This document shows positions 12,255-23,976 of a stretch of DNA of 64,000 bases, one piece after another. The stretch is from Chimonanthus salicifolius. Taxonomy: Eukaryota; Streptophyta; Magnoliopsida; Laurales; Calycanthaceae. A model generated the notes under the pieces. It made no database searches. It was not told where the DNA came from and was given only the letters and a program-made list of their open reading frames with translations. A program made the position numbers and the translations under genes. Where the stretch lies: NCBI GenBank assembly GCA_013350335.1, contig CM023534.1, forward strand, positions 22,835,302 through 22,899,301, read 5' to 3'. Each line of letters begins with the position of its first letter. Positions within the stretch are counted from its first letter, which is position 1.

Positions 12255-12595
12255 GGTTAATTCTTTGGGTACAATTTTTGAAACCCAAAACTATACATTT
12301 TTCACTTAAAATCAGTTCCGGAGTTCATAAAATTCAGAGTAGATGAATTTTGATAACTTGTTTGTAGAAATCGGTCGAGAAACGGTCTCGTTTGAAAATC
12401 TCACTCCGCAGCTCACCTACTGCAGGTTCGATCGAACAAACCAAAAATTCGTTTGAATGATGCGGTGGAATTCGAATGACAGCATTTTTTCAGAAAATGA
12501 AAGGGAAAAGGGTAATTCACCCAATTTTTTTGAAAACAGGTGCGTAAAGAAAGAAAATCCAGATGTGTATATCGTCGGCCTAAAATAAGTGGCGG
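12255..12595. repeat. Small non-autonomous element ending GTGTATATCGTCGGCC
   Basis: About 340 bases resemble 54.20-54.57 kb: an ATACATTTTTCACTTAAAAT / ATACAATTTTCACTAAAAAT block, CAGAGTAGATGAATTTTGAT, GAAATCGGTCGAGAAACGGT, then AAAGGGTAATT and an end GGTGCGTAAAG..GTCGGCC. The end matches the termini at 52.16 and 62.64 kb, so it belongs to the same terminal-sequence group. No target duplication was identified. Confidence 0.55.
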
Positions 12596-12780
12596 AACTT
12601 TGGATTTTCTTACCATGTCAGTCAGACTCTGTGCTACCTTATATATCTCCAAACAAAACATTCCAAATACAGAAGCCATAAGTATCAAAACTAGTGCTTT
12701 TGTATTATACCCCAATCAGTTGTTTGCTGTAAATAGAGAGACGATCCAAGAGCAGAACATTCAAATTCTGGGAGCCCAAG
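12596..12780 (-). pseudogene. 3' end of LINE remnant (continues at 34126)
   Basis: This - strand sequence joins directly to the LINE reverse-transcriptase zinc-binding remnant at 34126-34740 once LTR element A and one copy of its CCAAG target duplication are removed. The reading passes through a stop (at about 12702), so it is probably 3' untranslated sequence plus decayed C terminus. No poly-A tail is obvious before the neighbouring small repeat. Confidence 0.45.
12776..12780. repeat. Left target-site duplication of LTR element A
   Basis: CCAAG directly before the LTR start TGATG; the identical CCAAG follows the distant LTR end at 34121-34125. Confidence 0.85.
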
Positions 12781-13857
12781 TGATGTAGGCTAAGACAAAT
12801 AAATTGTTGAAAACCCGAATACGAAGTGGAAGCTTAAACACAACTTGAATAGCTTGGTGTCAAAAAAAATAATTATATAAAATCTATATGATACGAATTG
12901 AAATAAAAAGACTAACCCCGACAATATCGGATCTGAAACTATAACAAGAAAATCCGAGAGCGAAATAGCAAAATTTTGAACCTGCAAACTGGCATTGGAC
13001 TGAACTAAACTTGAAAAGTAGCCCCAATATCTCGCAGATCTGTACCTGAAACTAATGGGCTAGAAGAACACCTTCACACGTCAAAAAAGGGCCTGCCAAT
13101 CAACAACACATTGGCTGTTTAGAATGGGTTGTAGATCGACTTCTACACATGTAACTTGGTTGGATTTCTCAGCCAAAAATATGCAATTGGTTACGGTGCT
13201 TGGCTCTCAAAGATGCACACCCAACTGCGGTGTTGATTCACCATCCCACCTAGACTTGAATCCAATGAAACTTTCTGTTAAACTGCAGAATGAACACACA
13301 AAACAACCATTGTTTTGCTAAGAAACAAATAAATTTTATTAATCTAAAAAGAAACTCCCCTCACAACGTTGATTACAATTCCTTTTATAGGAAAAAGTAC
13401 CAACTGAAAAAAAAAAAAAAAAAAAAAAAAGAAAGGAGCTGACCCTCCTTGAAATTTTAATCCTAATTGACAACAACTGCTATTAAAAATACTTCCTAAA
13501 CAAGCCTAAGTTAAACTAAACTAGGCAATTAAAACTTCCGGCACAGCTACTTCAGTCGGCCACTACCAGATTTTGCCCCTTACGTGGAGGTCATGTTTGA
13601 ACTAGATTTTTGCAATAAGGTCTGACATGCACAACTGGACCTGAGTTGTAACTTGTTGGGCCAAGGGTTGGGTGGTTGGGCCTGAATAGTTGGACTAGGC
13701 TTGTTTAAGCTTGAAATAACCCAAGCTGCCTATGCGCCTGTCGAGATCGAAAATAAAATTTTCATCTTTTGACTTGGGACTCAAACTTGTAAATTTAATA
13801 ATGCACTTGCCCGGGTCAAAATTAAAATTTTGATTAAGTCCGTAGATGCCCGTATCA
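12781..13857 (-). repeat. 3' LTR of element A
   Basis: A 1077-base LTR with TG..CA ends in element orientation (TGATACGGGC at one end, reverse of TGATGTAGGC at the other). It matches 16506-16868 joined to 33350-34120 throughout, apart from small differences and a 60-base segment present only in the other copy (about 33711-33770). It holds a poly-A run near 13405-13430. Confidence 0.85.
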
Positions 13858-13890
13858 TTCTCCCGCTCCCGGAGAAAACTCGTCCTCGAG
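13858..13890 (-). other. Polypurine tract of element A
   Basis: On the - strand the sequence reads CTCGAGGACGAG, then TTTTCTCC, then GGGAGCGGGAGAA directly abutting the LTR TG. This is the usual pre-LTR context of Ty3/gypsy elements and sets the orientation. Confidence 0.7.
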
Positions 13891-16072
13891 TTTAGGAAGT
13901 TCACAGTTGAAGGGTGCGGACTACTCATAGTCTGTCTCCTGTGCCTCCACAAAATTATATCATACTGTGTAACCAAACTCTGTAGAGTTATCACATTGAG
14001 ATTTGTCACCTTGGGGCCTACAAAATGTGAATGGATGATAGGTGCGGAGGACTGCATCTCAAAGCTCTCCCATATCGGGTCAACATATGGTTGGATTGTG
14101 TGGTGTGAGTCCACATGATGTCGATCATCTATCCCCAGTGTATGAACCTGTATGGACCATCTTTGTTGCCTCTGTCAGTAGCATCTTATAGTTGCTGATC
14201 ACTGGACTGTGGCTTAAGATAGTGTGTCTCAAGTTCCTGCTACAAAATGGAACTTTCCTCAAACTGTCGGACACATCCCTCTGTTGCACTTGTCGCTTCC
14301 ATAGCTTCATGAACTGCTAACACTGGTGGGATACTGAGTGTAGCCAACTGGTTTATGTGTTCATTCCACATTGGATCTGAAATTCCATTACTAGAAGTAT
14401 GCATGACTTAGAGGGGGGTGAATAGGTCGATTTTCAATTTAAGTTCCCTTTTAAAAATAAATCAGATTTAACAATATGTGCAGTGGAATAAATGTGTGCA
14501 AGTGATAAACAAATGAATCAAACCATTAATGCAAACCACACATGCACAACGATATATAGTGGTTCGGTTCACCTGAACCTACATCCACTGTTGGACTCAC
14601 CCTCTCTAGGGCTATCCCAAATATACTATGTATGGGTCTCACACCCAAATAGTACAACTTAGTTTTTTATAGAGGTTCAACCCAATCGGTCTAATCCTCT
14701 AACACCTATTTTTTAGAGTGGTTCGAACACACTGTTCTAATCCACTTTATAATGTTTAAAATAAAACGAAAAATAAATACTTGCCTTAAGCCATAACCGT
14801 TTTCCTTTAAGCTCTAGATTTTTTACTGAATCTGTGTGCTCCTTTCCATCAAAACAGCATCATCAACGTATACATTAGCACAGCAGGACACGAGTATGAC
14901 TGGCTTTTATAGTCCTATATGAACACCCTACTCTTCATTAGGATTGGGATATTGGTTACCCAAACATTCACTAATGATGATGAAGAAGGTGCCAAGAGGG
15001 AAGGTTGATTGATCTGACACACTATAATACTTTTCCTGTTTTTCTCTCTGTATTCAGTCCCTCTTACAAAAGGCTTACTGTTATTTTATAAGACAGTTTG
15101 CAGTTTTGCACTAAGTCACGCCCACGAGGCCTTGTGACTTCCAATGAGGCCTCGTCGGCGGTAAGTCTGTAAGGACAGCACATATGTGCAAGTTAATTTG
15201 TCCAGTCAGAATCCAACTACCTCATATCCACCGTGCATGATTTGCATTAGCTTTATCTCAGCAATCAATCAAGGATTAGATGGGAAGATTGCAAAATGGT
15301 TTACAACTCAAGGAGGAGCCTTTCCATACTTGTCATGGACAGCTCCTCAACGGTATTCAAATGCAAACTTTAAGTGAGGTGGCAACATCTTACCATGTGG
15401 ATAAATTCTTTTACCATAATTAACTTCCAATAAATTTACCATAATTAACTCTCAATTAAAAGGTCACAGATTTTAACTTCCTAAATCTGTAGGAGACTGA
15501 ATCAATAAGACACAGGGTCAGCTGAACTCAGCTCAGCTCAGCACAACTAATTGTGAGACCTCGATAGACTGCATGAGGCCTTGAGGCTGGAAGTCACTTA
15601 TTATCTTATTTTCCAATTAACTTCTAAGATATTTGACTTAGCCTAAGGTCTCCTAAGGTTCACTTACCTATCTGCCAATAAAGTATTCGGTATATATTCT
15701 TCAATTGCATAGTAGATCTTCACATGCATCTAAGGCAAGTCCAACTGAGTCACGTAATTGACAATAAGGGTGACTCAGACGAACCGGGGCACTTACAAGA
15801 TCAACACAAGGTCTATGCTCGCCCAATGTTCTCATGGAATGAGCATCACAAAACACAAACTCATTGATGGCCTCGGCCTCTGTGCTATTGTGGTTTATAT
15901 CATCCACTCGAGGTTCAGCAATATGAATTGGATGTTCCTGTACTGTCTCCAAGATTTGCACACTCATGTAGTCTGTCTCCACGATATCATCGACCTCTTC
16001 CTCACTAGAGGAATCTGAGTCACTTGCGTCGGCTTGTGTAGTTGTGTCTACTTGATCATCAAATCGGACGAC
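13891..16072. mobile_element. Non-coding interior of element A with foreign repeat pieces
   Basis: No domain is recognised. At 14405-14425 an AGAGGGGGGTGAATAGG motif is followed at about 14565 by AGTGGTTCGGTTCACC and a CCTACATCCACTG block, a combination widespread in plant LTR-type repeats, so a second element fragment probably sits at about 14395-15180. Between 15120 and 15600 there are repeated GAGGCCTTG-type motifs. These pieces may have replaced pol. Confidence 0.4.
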
Positions 16073-16372
16073 TCATGGCCTTCTCTCAGGCTGTCTGATT
16101 GCATATCTTGTCCTATGTCTGTGATAGTAGAAGCGTTCATATGAACTTTCATCTGAATTTACGTCTGAACTTTTATCTGAGCTTTCATATGAAGATGAGT
16201 ATCTGGAGTACCTTGATCTCACTAATGATGAACTAGAAGGGCGTTGGCTTGTTTGATTCTTTAGAGCAGCAAGCTCTCTCTGTAGATGAACACATGACTC
16301 AAATAACCGATCAAACTGCCTTTTGCAGTCTTTAGAGAATTCAGCTCGATCATCTTCTGGAGTGCGTCTCAC
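16073..16372 (-). pseudogene. Gag N-terminus-like fragment of element A
   Basis: A 99-residue frame starting MRRTPEDDRAEF, then a charged helix (KDCKRQFDRLFESCVHLQREL) and a Ser/Arg/Tyr-rich stretch with repeated SSDKSSDVNSDESS-like units. The position just after the primer-binding site and the make-up fit the start of a gypsy gag, but no gag core domain or zinc knuckle follows. It may bind RNA through its basic tail; that is inference. Confidence 0.4.
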
Positions 16373-16489
16373 ATGAAGACTCAGACTGAAATGAAACCAG
16401 TCATTATTCTTGCCTTGTCAGGTACGAAGGAGGTCACGCCTTGCCATAATTAACCCCCGATCGAAGTATGAGTCTCAAATGACTCCAAA

Positions 16490-16502
16490 GCTCTGATAGC
16501 TA
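16490..16502 (-). other. Primer-binding site of element A (initiator Met type)
   Basis: On the - strand TAGCTATCAGAGC matches the TGGTATCAGAGC consensus closely and lies three bases from the end of the 5' LTR. This is the standard position for priming minus-strand synthesis by initiator tRNA-Met. Confidence 0.7.
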
Positions 16503-16505
16503 TTC

Positions 16506-16868
16506 TGATATAGGCTAAGACAAATAAATTGTCAAAAACCAGAATACGAAGCGGAAGTTTAAACACAACTTGAATAGCTCAGTATTAAAATAATAATCAT
16601 ATAAACTCTATATGATCCAAATTGAAATAATATGACTAACCCCGACAATATCAGATCTGAAACTATAACAAGAAAACCCGAGAGCAAAACAACAAAATTC
16701 TGAACTTGTAAATTGGTGTTGGGCTGAATTGAACCTGAAAAGTAGCCCCAATATCTCGCAGATCTGGACCTGAAACTAGTGGCCTAGAAGAACACCTTCA
16801 CACATCAAAAATGCTTGCCAATCAGTAACACACTGGCTGCTTAGAAAGGGTTGTAGATCGACTTTTAC
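16506..16868 (-). repeat. 5' LTR of element A, left piece
   Basis: Begins TGATATAGGC and aligns with 12781-13143 of the other LTR. It is cut after GACTTTTAC by insertion of element B and resumes at 33350. Confidence 0.85.
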
Positions 16869-19800
16869 TGTAATGGTCGGGCCCTTAAATTAATAGATTT
16901 ATGATGTAATATTAGGGGTTTCACGTGTGAGGTAAATCTGAGGGTCCCACCTAAGCACACGTGGCATGGCGGCGTTTCCAAAGTCAACCTTTGGTTACCT
17001 TTGTAAACTAAAGTAAATGGATGGCTAGGGAGCCCCCTTCCCACTACGTGGGAGTGTCAATTTTTCCTGTCTTTATAAAGATCCTCTTTCGACAAATTGG
17101 ATATTTCTGTCCGCATTTACGAATTACGAATATGGTACCTCCGTTACATTCAATTGGTAAACCCTCTAGGACCTATTTCGTTCCTATAGGTCTTTAACCC
17201 ACCCTTCCATACATGTATGTATGTTTGGCTCCGTTTCATTCCTTTCGAGATTCCGATTTCTCTGCATTCATAGAGGAGGTTCATTGACTTCAAGAAATGG
17301 GATACCAAGTCGAGGGAAGACTTTGTTGGGGCCTACGGGCACGGATTTCGTCAATCCTTTAAAAGAGGCCCTTGGATTATCTACCCATCTATTAAATGGG
17401 AGATTAGCCTGCAAATAGTACCCCATCAGAAAAGAGTTGGAAAATAAAATTTAAATGAGTTTTTTTGAATAGTGTCGAACCAACTGACCTTGTGACTTAG
17501 GTTGGGGTGTTTAAACGCCAATTCTCACATTTTTGGCTTATATCCACTCCTCTTTTCTCTCCATTGCTCAACTCCTCTTTATCAGCCGATCCTTGTTCTT
17601 TCTTTTCCCTCTCTTGACCATTTTCTCAGCCCTTGCATCTGTTGGATTTAAAGAGTCTCACCCCAAGCTTCCATTTGAGTGGATTTTATCATCTCCAAGG
17701 TAAGGTTTTCATCTCTTCTCGCTCTCATTCTTCTTTTTCGATGGCGCTTTCATGGGATGTAGTGAGAATGGGACTTGAAATGGCCAATGGACTTTGTTTG
17801 GAGAGAACTCCATGGAATAAATTGGGATTTTCGAACTTGGGGCTTTGCTTGGGTATGGATAATGAGGGAAAATGGGTTTTGGACCATGGGAAAGTAAGAT
17901 TTGGGGGAAATCTCTTGTGTGGGTGAATTAGAGCACTAAGGTTGGAGAAACTTGGGGTTTCTCATAGGTTTGAGTTTGCATGGAGTTGGTCTTCGGTCTA
18001 AGAACCCAAATGGGAATAAATAATTGGGGGCTTTTGCCTTTAATCATTGGTTGGGTTTAGTACAATGCACTAAATAAGTTCTATTTGTATTTCTATGTTG
18101 ATTAGAACCCCCTAATCCGAACCCCGAAGCCGGTCAAGTCGAGAATCAACTCGGCACCTCATAAAAACTTAAGGTGAGGAAAGCTACACACTTGCTTGGA
18201 TGTTTAGAGATTTATATGGTATGTAGAGATCCTTATATGTATTTTCACATTTAAATGCATGATGATGTGATATTTATGATGGATGAAAATATTTAATTAG
18301 ATATAATTCTTCTATGATACAAGGAGTTACTATTTTTGCATTATGAGTGATGATGATGATTATGATGTGTTGAATTGAAATGGACCCTATTGAAGGGTCA
18401 TTTGGGTGTTTGATAATGAAATGTGAATTAGATGTGCAAGTAGAGAATTGTAGGGCAAATTGTGCTAATTTCTATGGGTTGGATTAGTATTGGACCCAAA
18501 TTGTAAGGATGATGAAATAGAGGTTACGTAGGTCCAATTGAATATCCTAAGCATAGGAGATTGCTCTCCTCTCATGACTAATCTAAATAATATGAATTTA
18601 AATGTATGAACTTATCGAATTTGTTATGTACATTATCATGTATTTCTTAATGGTATTTGTATAAGCTTAGTGTGTTTGAGTGCTCATTTGTATTGAGGTT
18701 GATATTCATGTGTATTGTGTACTTACATCTAACCTAAGATAGGTTAATTTTAGTTAGTTAGGAAAGATGTACTTATTAGACGTGCACAATTTAATGATGT
18801 TATGGTCAGAATGGATAAAGGGGGTAATAAAGACTTGTGAAATGTGAATCTCACCCCATTTGGAATTCCCACCAATGTGAATACTCAATTCCTTCGATGG
18901 GGTTGGGATGACAATGAAACAGATAATATCTTAGTATTTTTATTGGGACTGTGGCATCGTCTATGGAGACTTGGTCTCGTAGGGTTGCCGTTCAGGAGTA
19001 GGTCCCTCACATGCCATACGTTGTAGGGCGCTCTTACGGTTATTTAGCACTTCAGATGTGCTTGGATACGCGGGGTTAGATATACATTCATCCTATGGGG
19101 GAAGGTGTTAGCTCCGTAAGTCGTGATTTGACTATCTTAGAACTTGAGTGAATCATCCATGAGGCGAAGGTACGTAGGGCGAGGTTGACATGGGCACGCT
19201 ATGCGTGAGACACCGCTTAGTAAGTCGTGGGCCCTAAGTCATGTTCGAGGTTGAGGTATATTGCTTATAATGACCTTCTGCCCCATGGCGATATCTTTTA
19301 AGAGGGGAGTGGTTCCCATAATGATAATGTGGTAGCATGATTACATAGCACAATATGGATTATACATTCCATTTCATACATTATATATTGTGAGTTCGTT
19401 AGTGTATAGTATGCATGTATTTCCTCATTAAGCTTGTTTATGCTCACCTTCTTGCAATTTCAGGTATCATTGCTCCGACAGGGTCCGAGGGACCAAGAGG
19501 ACGTCCATAAACTACACACCTTGTTGATTTCCCACTCACTTGGTTATTATTTTGATATTTTATCATTTTAATTACATGATTATGTGTATTGTTGTTGAGT
19601 TAGAAGATAAAGCATGTATAATTATAATTGAAAACATGTTTAATGTGTTGGAAATTTGTTAGAACCCTCTAAACTTTGAGAATGTAAACCCTATTGTGGT
19701 TGGATGTGAATGATTATACATTCTTTTACTATGTTGGACAGGTGGATTAATTGTAGAGGCTAAGATTGACTCAACGGTCTAGTTTTTACGGGAGACTCTG

Positions 19801-19951
19801 CCGAAATTTCAGTGAGGATCTTACTTCCCTAAAAAGATATGAAGTTATTATTGTGTGTTAACACATGGGAATCTATTATTTATTTGGTGTATTTTGAGAA
19901 ATGAAAATTTTCATTCCGCGTCACATGTTGATTTTGGGTCTAGGCGTGACA
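16869..19951 (+). repeat. 5' LTR of chromovirus B
   Basis: A 3083-base LTR from TGTAATGGTCGGGCCC to GGCGTGACA. It carries a TTTATAAAG box at about 17080 and a transcribed-leader-like region to about 17930. About 450 bases (16960-17415), including that TATA-like box, are absent from the 3' LTR. The remaining sequence matches 27388-33349 outside insertion D. Confidence 0.9.
17080..17088 (+). promoter_or_regulatory. LTR promoter TATA of element B
   Basis: TTTATAAAG lies about 210 bases inside the 5' LTR, followed by a C/T-rich start region. It lies in the segment missing from the 3' LTR. Confidence 0.4.
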
Positions 19952-19954
19952 TCT

Positions 19955-19966
19955 TGGTATCAGAGC
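19955..19966 (+). other. Primer-binding site of element B
   Basis: TGGTATCAGAGC, a perfect initiator tRNA-Met site, three bases after the 5' LTR end. Confidence 0.9.
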
Positions 19967-20164
19967 TTAGGCTCGTTTTCCCCTAAGAGATGTGTGTGTG
20001 GAGTCGACCACCAACCGTCTAGTGTGAAAAATGTTTGACACTGTTGATATTATGTTATTGGGTATGGATGCATGATTGCTTGGTTAGTTGTTGTATTTTG
20101 GATTTGATGCCCTATTATGTATGAGTTTGGTCGATACTGATATGACTGTTAAATCTTTCAGAGA

Positions 20165-21420
20165 ATGGCCAAGGATAAGAGCACTATCAACAACACCAAC
20201 CAAAACCGCACCCCCGAGCTCAATGATGAGGCTTGTGCGGAAGCAGATGCCGCTGCTTGAGAAGCGGCCATCCAAGCTGAGGTCGAACGTCCAGTACAAT
20301 AGGCCTTAGCAAGACAAGCTGCCAATATGGATTTCAGTGTTGCCAGAAACAATAAAAAAGAAACTCAAGCATATATAGAGGTGAACTCGGTTCCCCAACG
20401 CCGGGCACTTGTGGCCTTTTGTGACTTCAAGAAACAGTCTCCCTCGATGTTCATGGCTGACCCTAATCCTCTAGCTGCAGAAGAGTGGTTAAAAAGTACT
20501 GAGATGATCTTTGACGCCTTGGATAGTGAGGATGATGCCACACGCATCAAGTTTGCCTCTTTTTAGTTGGGAGGTGAGGCTCGCCATTGGTGGAAAACAA
20601 TGAAAATGGCTCAGACAGGCAAGAGTATCACTTGGGAAGGATTTAAGAAGATGTTCCTAGCTCAGTACTTCCCTAATATCATCAAGGAAGGAAAGTTGAA
20701 CAAGTTTCTGGTGTTGACACAGGGAGATATGTCAGTGTTGTAGTACTTGGCACGATTCAATGAGTTGTCGCGCTTTGCACCAAATATTGTAGTAGATGAC
20801 AATGCAAGGCCCGCAGGTTTGAGCAAGGCCTTCATCCAAGCATCATGAGTCAAGTCACACTTCCCCGGTTGCCCACATTTGTGGAGGTTGTGGATCGAGC
20901 TTTTCTTACCGAGGCTATGGTACAACGGATGGGGACAGTACAGGTGCAACCCCCTTCAGAGAGCGGACATAAAGTGTTTCGCCATGGAAATAACAATAAA
21001 AGTAAGAAGAAATTTGGCCATTATCAGTCTCGCAGATCTTTTAGTCAGCAGAAACAATCAGTAGGGCGAGATGACAAGTCCGGGACTAACATGGTTAAGT
21101 GCCAAATTTGTGGTAGAAAAGGGCATACAGCTAAATCATGTTATCAGAGATCTGGGCCTGAAAAGCGAGTTTCCTTCACTTGTAAAAAGGAAAGATATAT
21201 TTCCAGAAATTGTCCTCAAAGTGTAGGTTCCAGTAGGGCAGTAGTTCCCCAGCAGACCACGAGAGCAGCACCTATGATTGCTCAGAGGCGAGTTCCACGG
21301 GCATCAATGACTAGTTCTCAGAGGTCAAGTCGAGGCAGAGGCAAAGGCCATCAGGGCCGTGGTGCTTCTAGCAAGATATTGGTTGTTATTCCTCATGTTG
21401 GAGAGACTGCTGACACCTAG
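20165..21420 (+). pseudogene. gag of chromovirus B
   Basis: Starts at ATG 20165 (MAKDKSTINN). The N-terminal half runs in one frame with stops at about 20249, 20285, 20564 and 20740. The retrotransposon gag domain spans about 20450-20800 (EEWLKSTEMIFDALD, GGEARHWWKT, WEGFKKMFLAQYFP, YLARFNELSRFAP). A frameshift near 20815 moves to a second open frame ending at 21420. That frame has a basic SKKKFGHYQSRRS region and a CCHC knuckle, CQICGRKGHTAKSC. A second knuckle has decayed to TCKKERYISRNCPQ. Gag would form particles and bind genomic RNA. It is broken by the stops and shift. Confidence 0.85.
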
Positions 21421-21422
21421 TT

Positions 21423-21944
21423 ATGTATGGTATCTTACCTTTCTATAGTTCTTGGGCACATGTTCTTTTTTATTCTGGTGCATCACTTTCATTTATTGCA
21501 TGTTGGTTTGCCCATCTTTTGGGACTTAAGACAGAGTTAGTTAGTACACCCTTGCGAGTCACTTCCCCTATGGGACAGGAGACAGTAGTTGATAGAGTGT
21601 GCAAAACCTACATTATGACTATTGTTGATTTAGAGTTGGAATTCAACTTATTACTGATGAATATGACCGGCTTGGATATAATTTTGGGCATGGACTGGTT
21701 ATCAACCCACAGAGTTGTTATAGATTGTTTCGAGAGAAGGGTATCTGGTCGATCATTGATGGGTATTGATTTTGCTAGCATAGTGAGTCTAACCTTCAGT
21801 GCAGTGGCTAGTGTTGTTCGTGGTGACGCAGTTGTTCAAGGCATGATTGCCACTTTGGGGTGGGAGGATGCACGAGACATTCAAACTGATATGCCTCGAG
21901 TGGTACGAGATTTTCCAGATGTGTTTCCTAAACAGCTAACATAA
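21423..21944 (+). pseudogene. Aspartic protease and linker of chromovirus B
   Basis: The frame opens GILPFYSSWAHVLF. The active-site triad region reads FYSGASLSF where the family has D-S/T-G, so the catalytic Asp is Tyr and the protease would be dead. The second half keeps ILGMDWLSTHRVVIDC. The linker to RT follows (VVRDFPDVFPKQLT) and ends at an in-frame stop just before PPHQEIEF. In an active element this enzyme matures gag-pol inside the particle. Confidence 0.85.
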
Positions 21945-22504
21945 TTGCCTCCACATCAAGAGATAGAATTTGTCATAGAGTTGATGTCCGTCACCTCACC
22001 CATTTCTATTACTCCGTACCGCATGGCACCGGTTGAGTTGAGAGAGTTAAGACTCAGATTACAGAGCTTTCTTCTATCGGCTTCATTCACCCTAGTGTTT
22101 CTCTTTGGGGCGCACCGACTTTGCTTGTCAAGAAGAAAGATGGTACTATTAGAATGTGCATTGACTACCGGAAGTTGAACTGGGTGACAGTTAAGAACAA
22201 ATACCCATTGCCCAGAATCGATGATCTCTTCGATCAGTTGAGAGGAGATAAATACTTCTCTAAAATAGACCTCTGGTCCGGTTATCACAAGTTGAGGGTG
22301 AGGGAGTGTTATATTCTGAAAACAGCCTTTTGTATCCGGTTTGGACAATTTAAGTTTGTTGTGATGCCCTTCGGGTTGACAAATGCGGCGACTACTTTCA
22401 TGGATTTGATGAATCGTATCTTCTGGCCATTTTTGGACAGATTTGTGGAAGTGTTCATAGATGATATTCTGATTTATTCAATGACAGAGGCCGAGTATGA
22501 ATAA
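21945..22504 (+). pseudogene. Reverse transcriptase of chromovirus B
   Basis: Begins PPHQEIEFVIELM with [14 protein letters not shown]. After a frameshift at about 22055-22120 it continues as [62 protein letters not shown] and the active site FIDDILIYS, the usual Y/F-x-DD form. These are RT blocks in normal order. A stop at 22502-22504 (AEYE then TAA) separates it from RNase H. The active-site Asp pair is intact, but the frame is not. Confidence 0.9.
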
Positions 22505-23220
22505 CACCTGCGTATAGTGTTACAAACCTTGCTAGAGAATAAGTTGTATGCAAAACTCAGCAAATGCAAATTTTGGCAGAGAGGTGGAGTTTCTAGGCCA
22601 TGTAATTTCAAGAGATGGTGTGACAGTAGACCATGCCATGATAGAGGCAATTGTTAGTTGGAAAAGACCGCGGAATGTGTCAGAGATTCGCAATTTCTTG
22701 GGGTTATTAGGTTATTATAGTTGGTTTGTTAAGGACTTCTCCAGTATAGCAGCACCTTTGACGAGACTAACACGTAAGGGAATAGCCTTTGAATGGGATG
22801 ATGCATGCCAACAAGTCTTCACCAGTTTGAAGGAGAGCTTAACCACCTCTCCAGTGTTAGTGGTGCCAGAGAGAGGTCGTGGCTATGTTATATATTGTGA
22901 TGCTTCCTTGGTCGGTTTAGGTTGTGTATTGATGCAAGACAACCGAGTGGTAACCTATAGATCCTGACAATTAAGACCTCATGAAAAGAACTATCACGTG
23001 TATGAGCTTGAGTTGACCGCGGTAGTGTACGCACTTAAGGTCTGATGACATTATTTATATGATCTTGAGTCTCAAGTACCTATTCACCCAAAAGGACTTG
23101 AAAATGAGACAACGGCGTTGGGTGGAGTTTTTGGAAGATTATGACTTCCTGATTTCGTACCATCCTGGTAAGGCGAATGTTGTGGCCAATGTGTTGAGCC
23201 GCAATCCCGAGGTATAGTGG
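22505..23220 (+). pseudogene. RNase H region of chromovirus B
   Basis: Continues from RT with [35 protein letters not shown] and PLTRLTRKG (the RT connection region), then the RNase H start [16 protein letters not shown] with its first catalytic Asp. After a stop at 22965 the frame degrades but [16 protein letters not shown] and a late [20 protein letters not shown] are readable, the usual end of gypsy RNase H. RNase H removes RNA from the RNA-DNA hybrid. Several stops and shifts. Confidence 0.8.
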
Positions 23221-23976
23221 TCATCCTAGGGATGGGACTATGGCAGATGCTTGAGACGACATTAGATTATGACTTGCAGTGGGTCGAGCATGGTAACTGA
23301 ATTTTGATTCAGAATTTAGTTGTGCAGCTGATGTTGGTAGATAAGGTACTAAAGGCACAACGAGTTGACCCATTGGCTACAGATTTGAGACAGAGAGTGC
23401 TTCAAGGGCAAGGCCCTATTGGTTGGGCAGTTAGATCAGATGGTGGGTTGAGTCTTCAGGGGTGACTATTTGTACCAATTACAAACCAGTGTAGAGATGA
23501 GGTACTTCGCCAGTTTCATCATTCTCGGTTTGCTGTACACCCATGTCGTAATAAGATGTATCAGGATATCAGATGACAATTTGGTGGAAAGGTTTGAAAC
23601 GGGATGTGGCTAAATGTGTCCATCAATGTCTCACGTGTCAGCAAACCAAGGCCAGGTGGAGAAATGCAGAACCTTCCAGTATCACAATGGAAATGAGAGC
23701 ACATTACCATGGATTTTGTGACAAGTTTATCGAGGTCACCTAGGGGGCAAGACTTAATTTGGGTGATTGTAGATCGATTGACCAAAGCAACCCATTTTAT
23801 ACCCATGAAGGTGACAGACTTGATGGAAAAACTAAGTAAGTTGTACATCAAGTATGTTGTGGTTAGTCATGGCATACCAGTTTCTATTGTTTCAGATAGA
23901 GACTTAAGGTTTATTTCAAGATTCTGGCAGAGTTTACAGAGAGAATTGGGAACTCAGTTATGTTTTAGTACGACAT
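23221..23976 (+). pseudogene. Integrase of chromovirus B, N-terminal part
   Basis: The HHCC zinc-binding region is at about 23490-23655 (HHSRFAVHPCRNKMYQDI, later CVHQCLTCQQTKA), with frame breaks. The catalytic core starts at about 23705: [30 protein letters not shown] carries the first Asp, and [16 protein letters not shown] the second. The frame is then cut at 23976 by solo LTR C and resumes at 26551. Integrase inserts element cDNA into chromosomal DNA in the nucleus. Confidence 0.85.
23972..23976. repeat. Left target-site duplication of solo LTR C
   Basis: GACAT before the LTR; AACAT follows it at 26546-26550 (four of five identical). Removing LTR and one copy restores the integrase reading STTYHPQTDGQSERT across the join. 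Confidence 0.75.

Noticed and set aside
13695..14114. 139-residue - strand open frame
   Set aside because: It crosses the LTR/polypurine boundary of element A and has no domain; a chance frame.
16490..16502. tRNA gene near the TATCAGAGC motifs (also at 19955, 60304 and 63913)
   Set aside because: These are 9-13 base primer-binding sites next to LTR ends; no cloverleaf arms or A/B boxes surround them.
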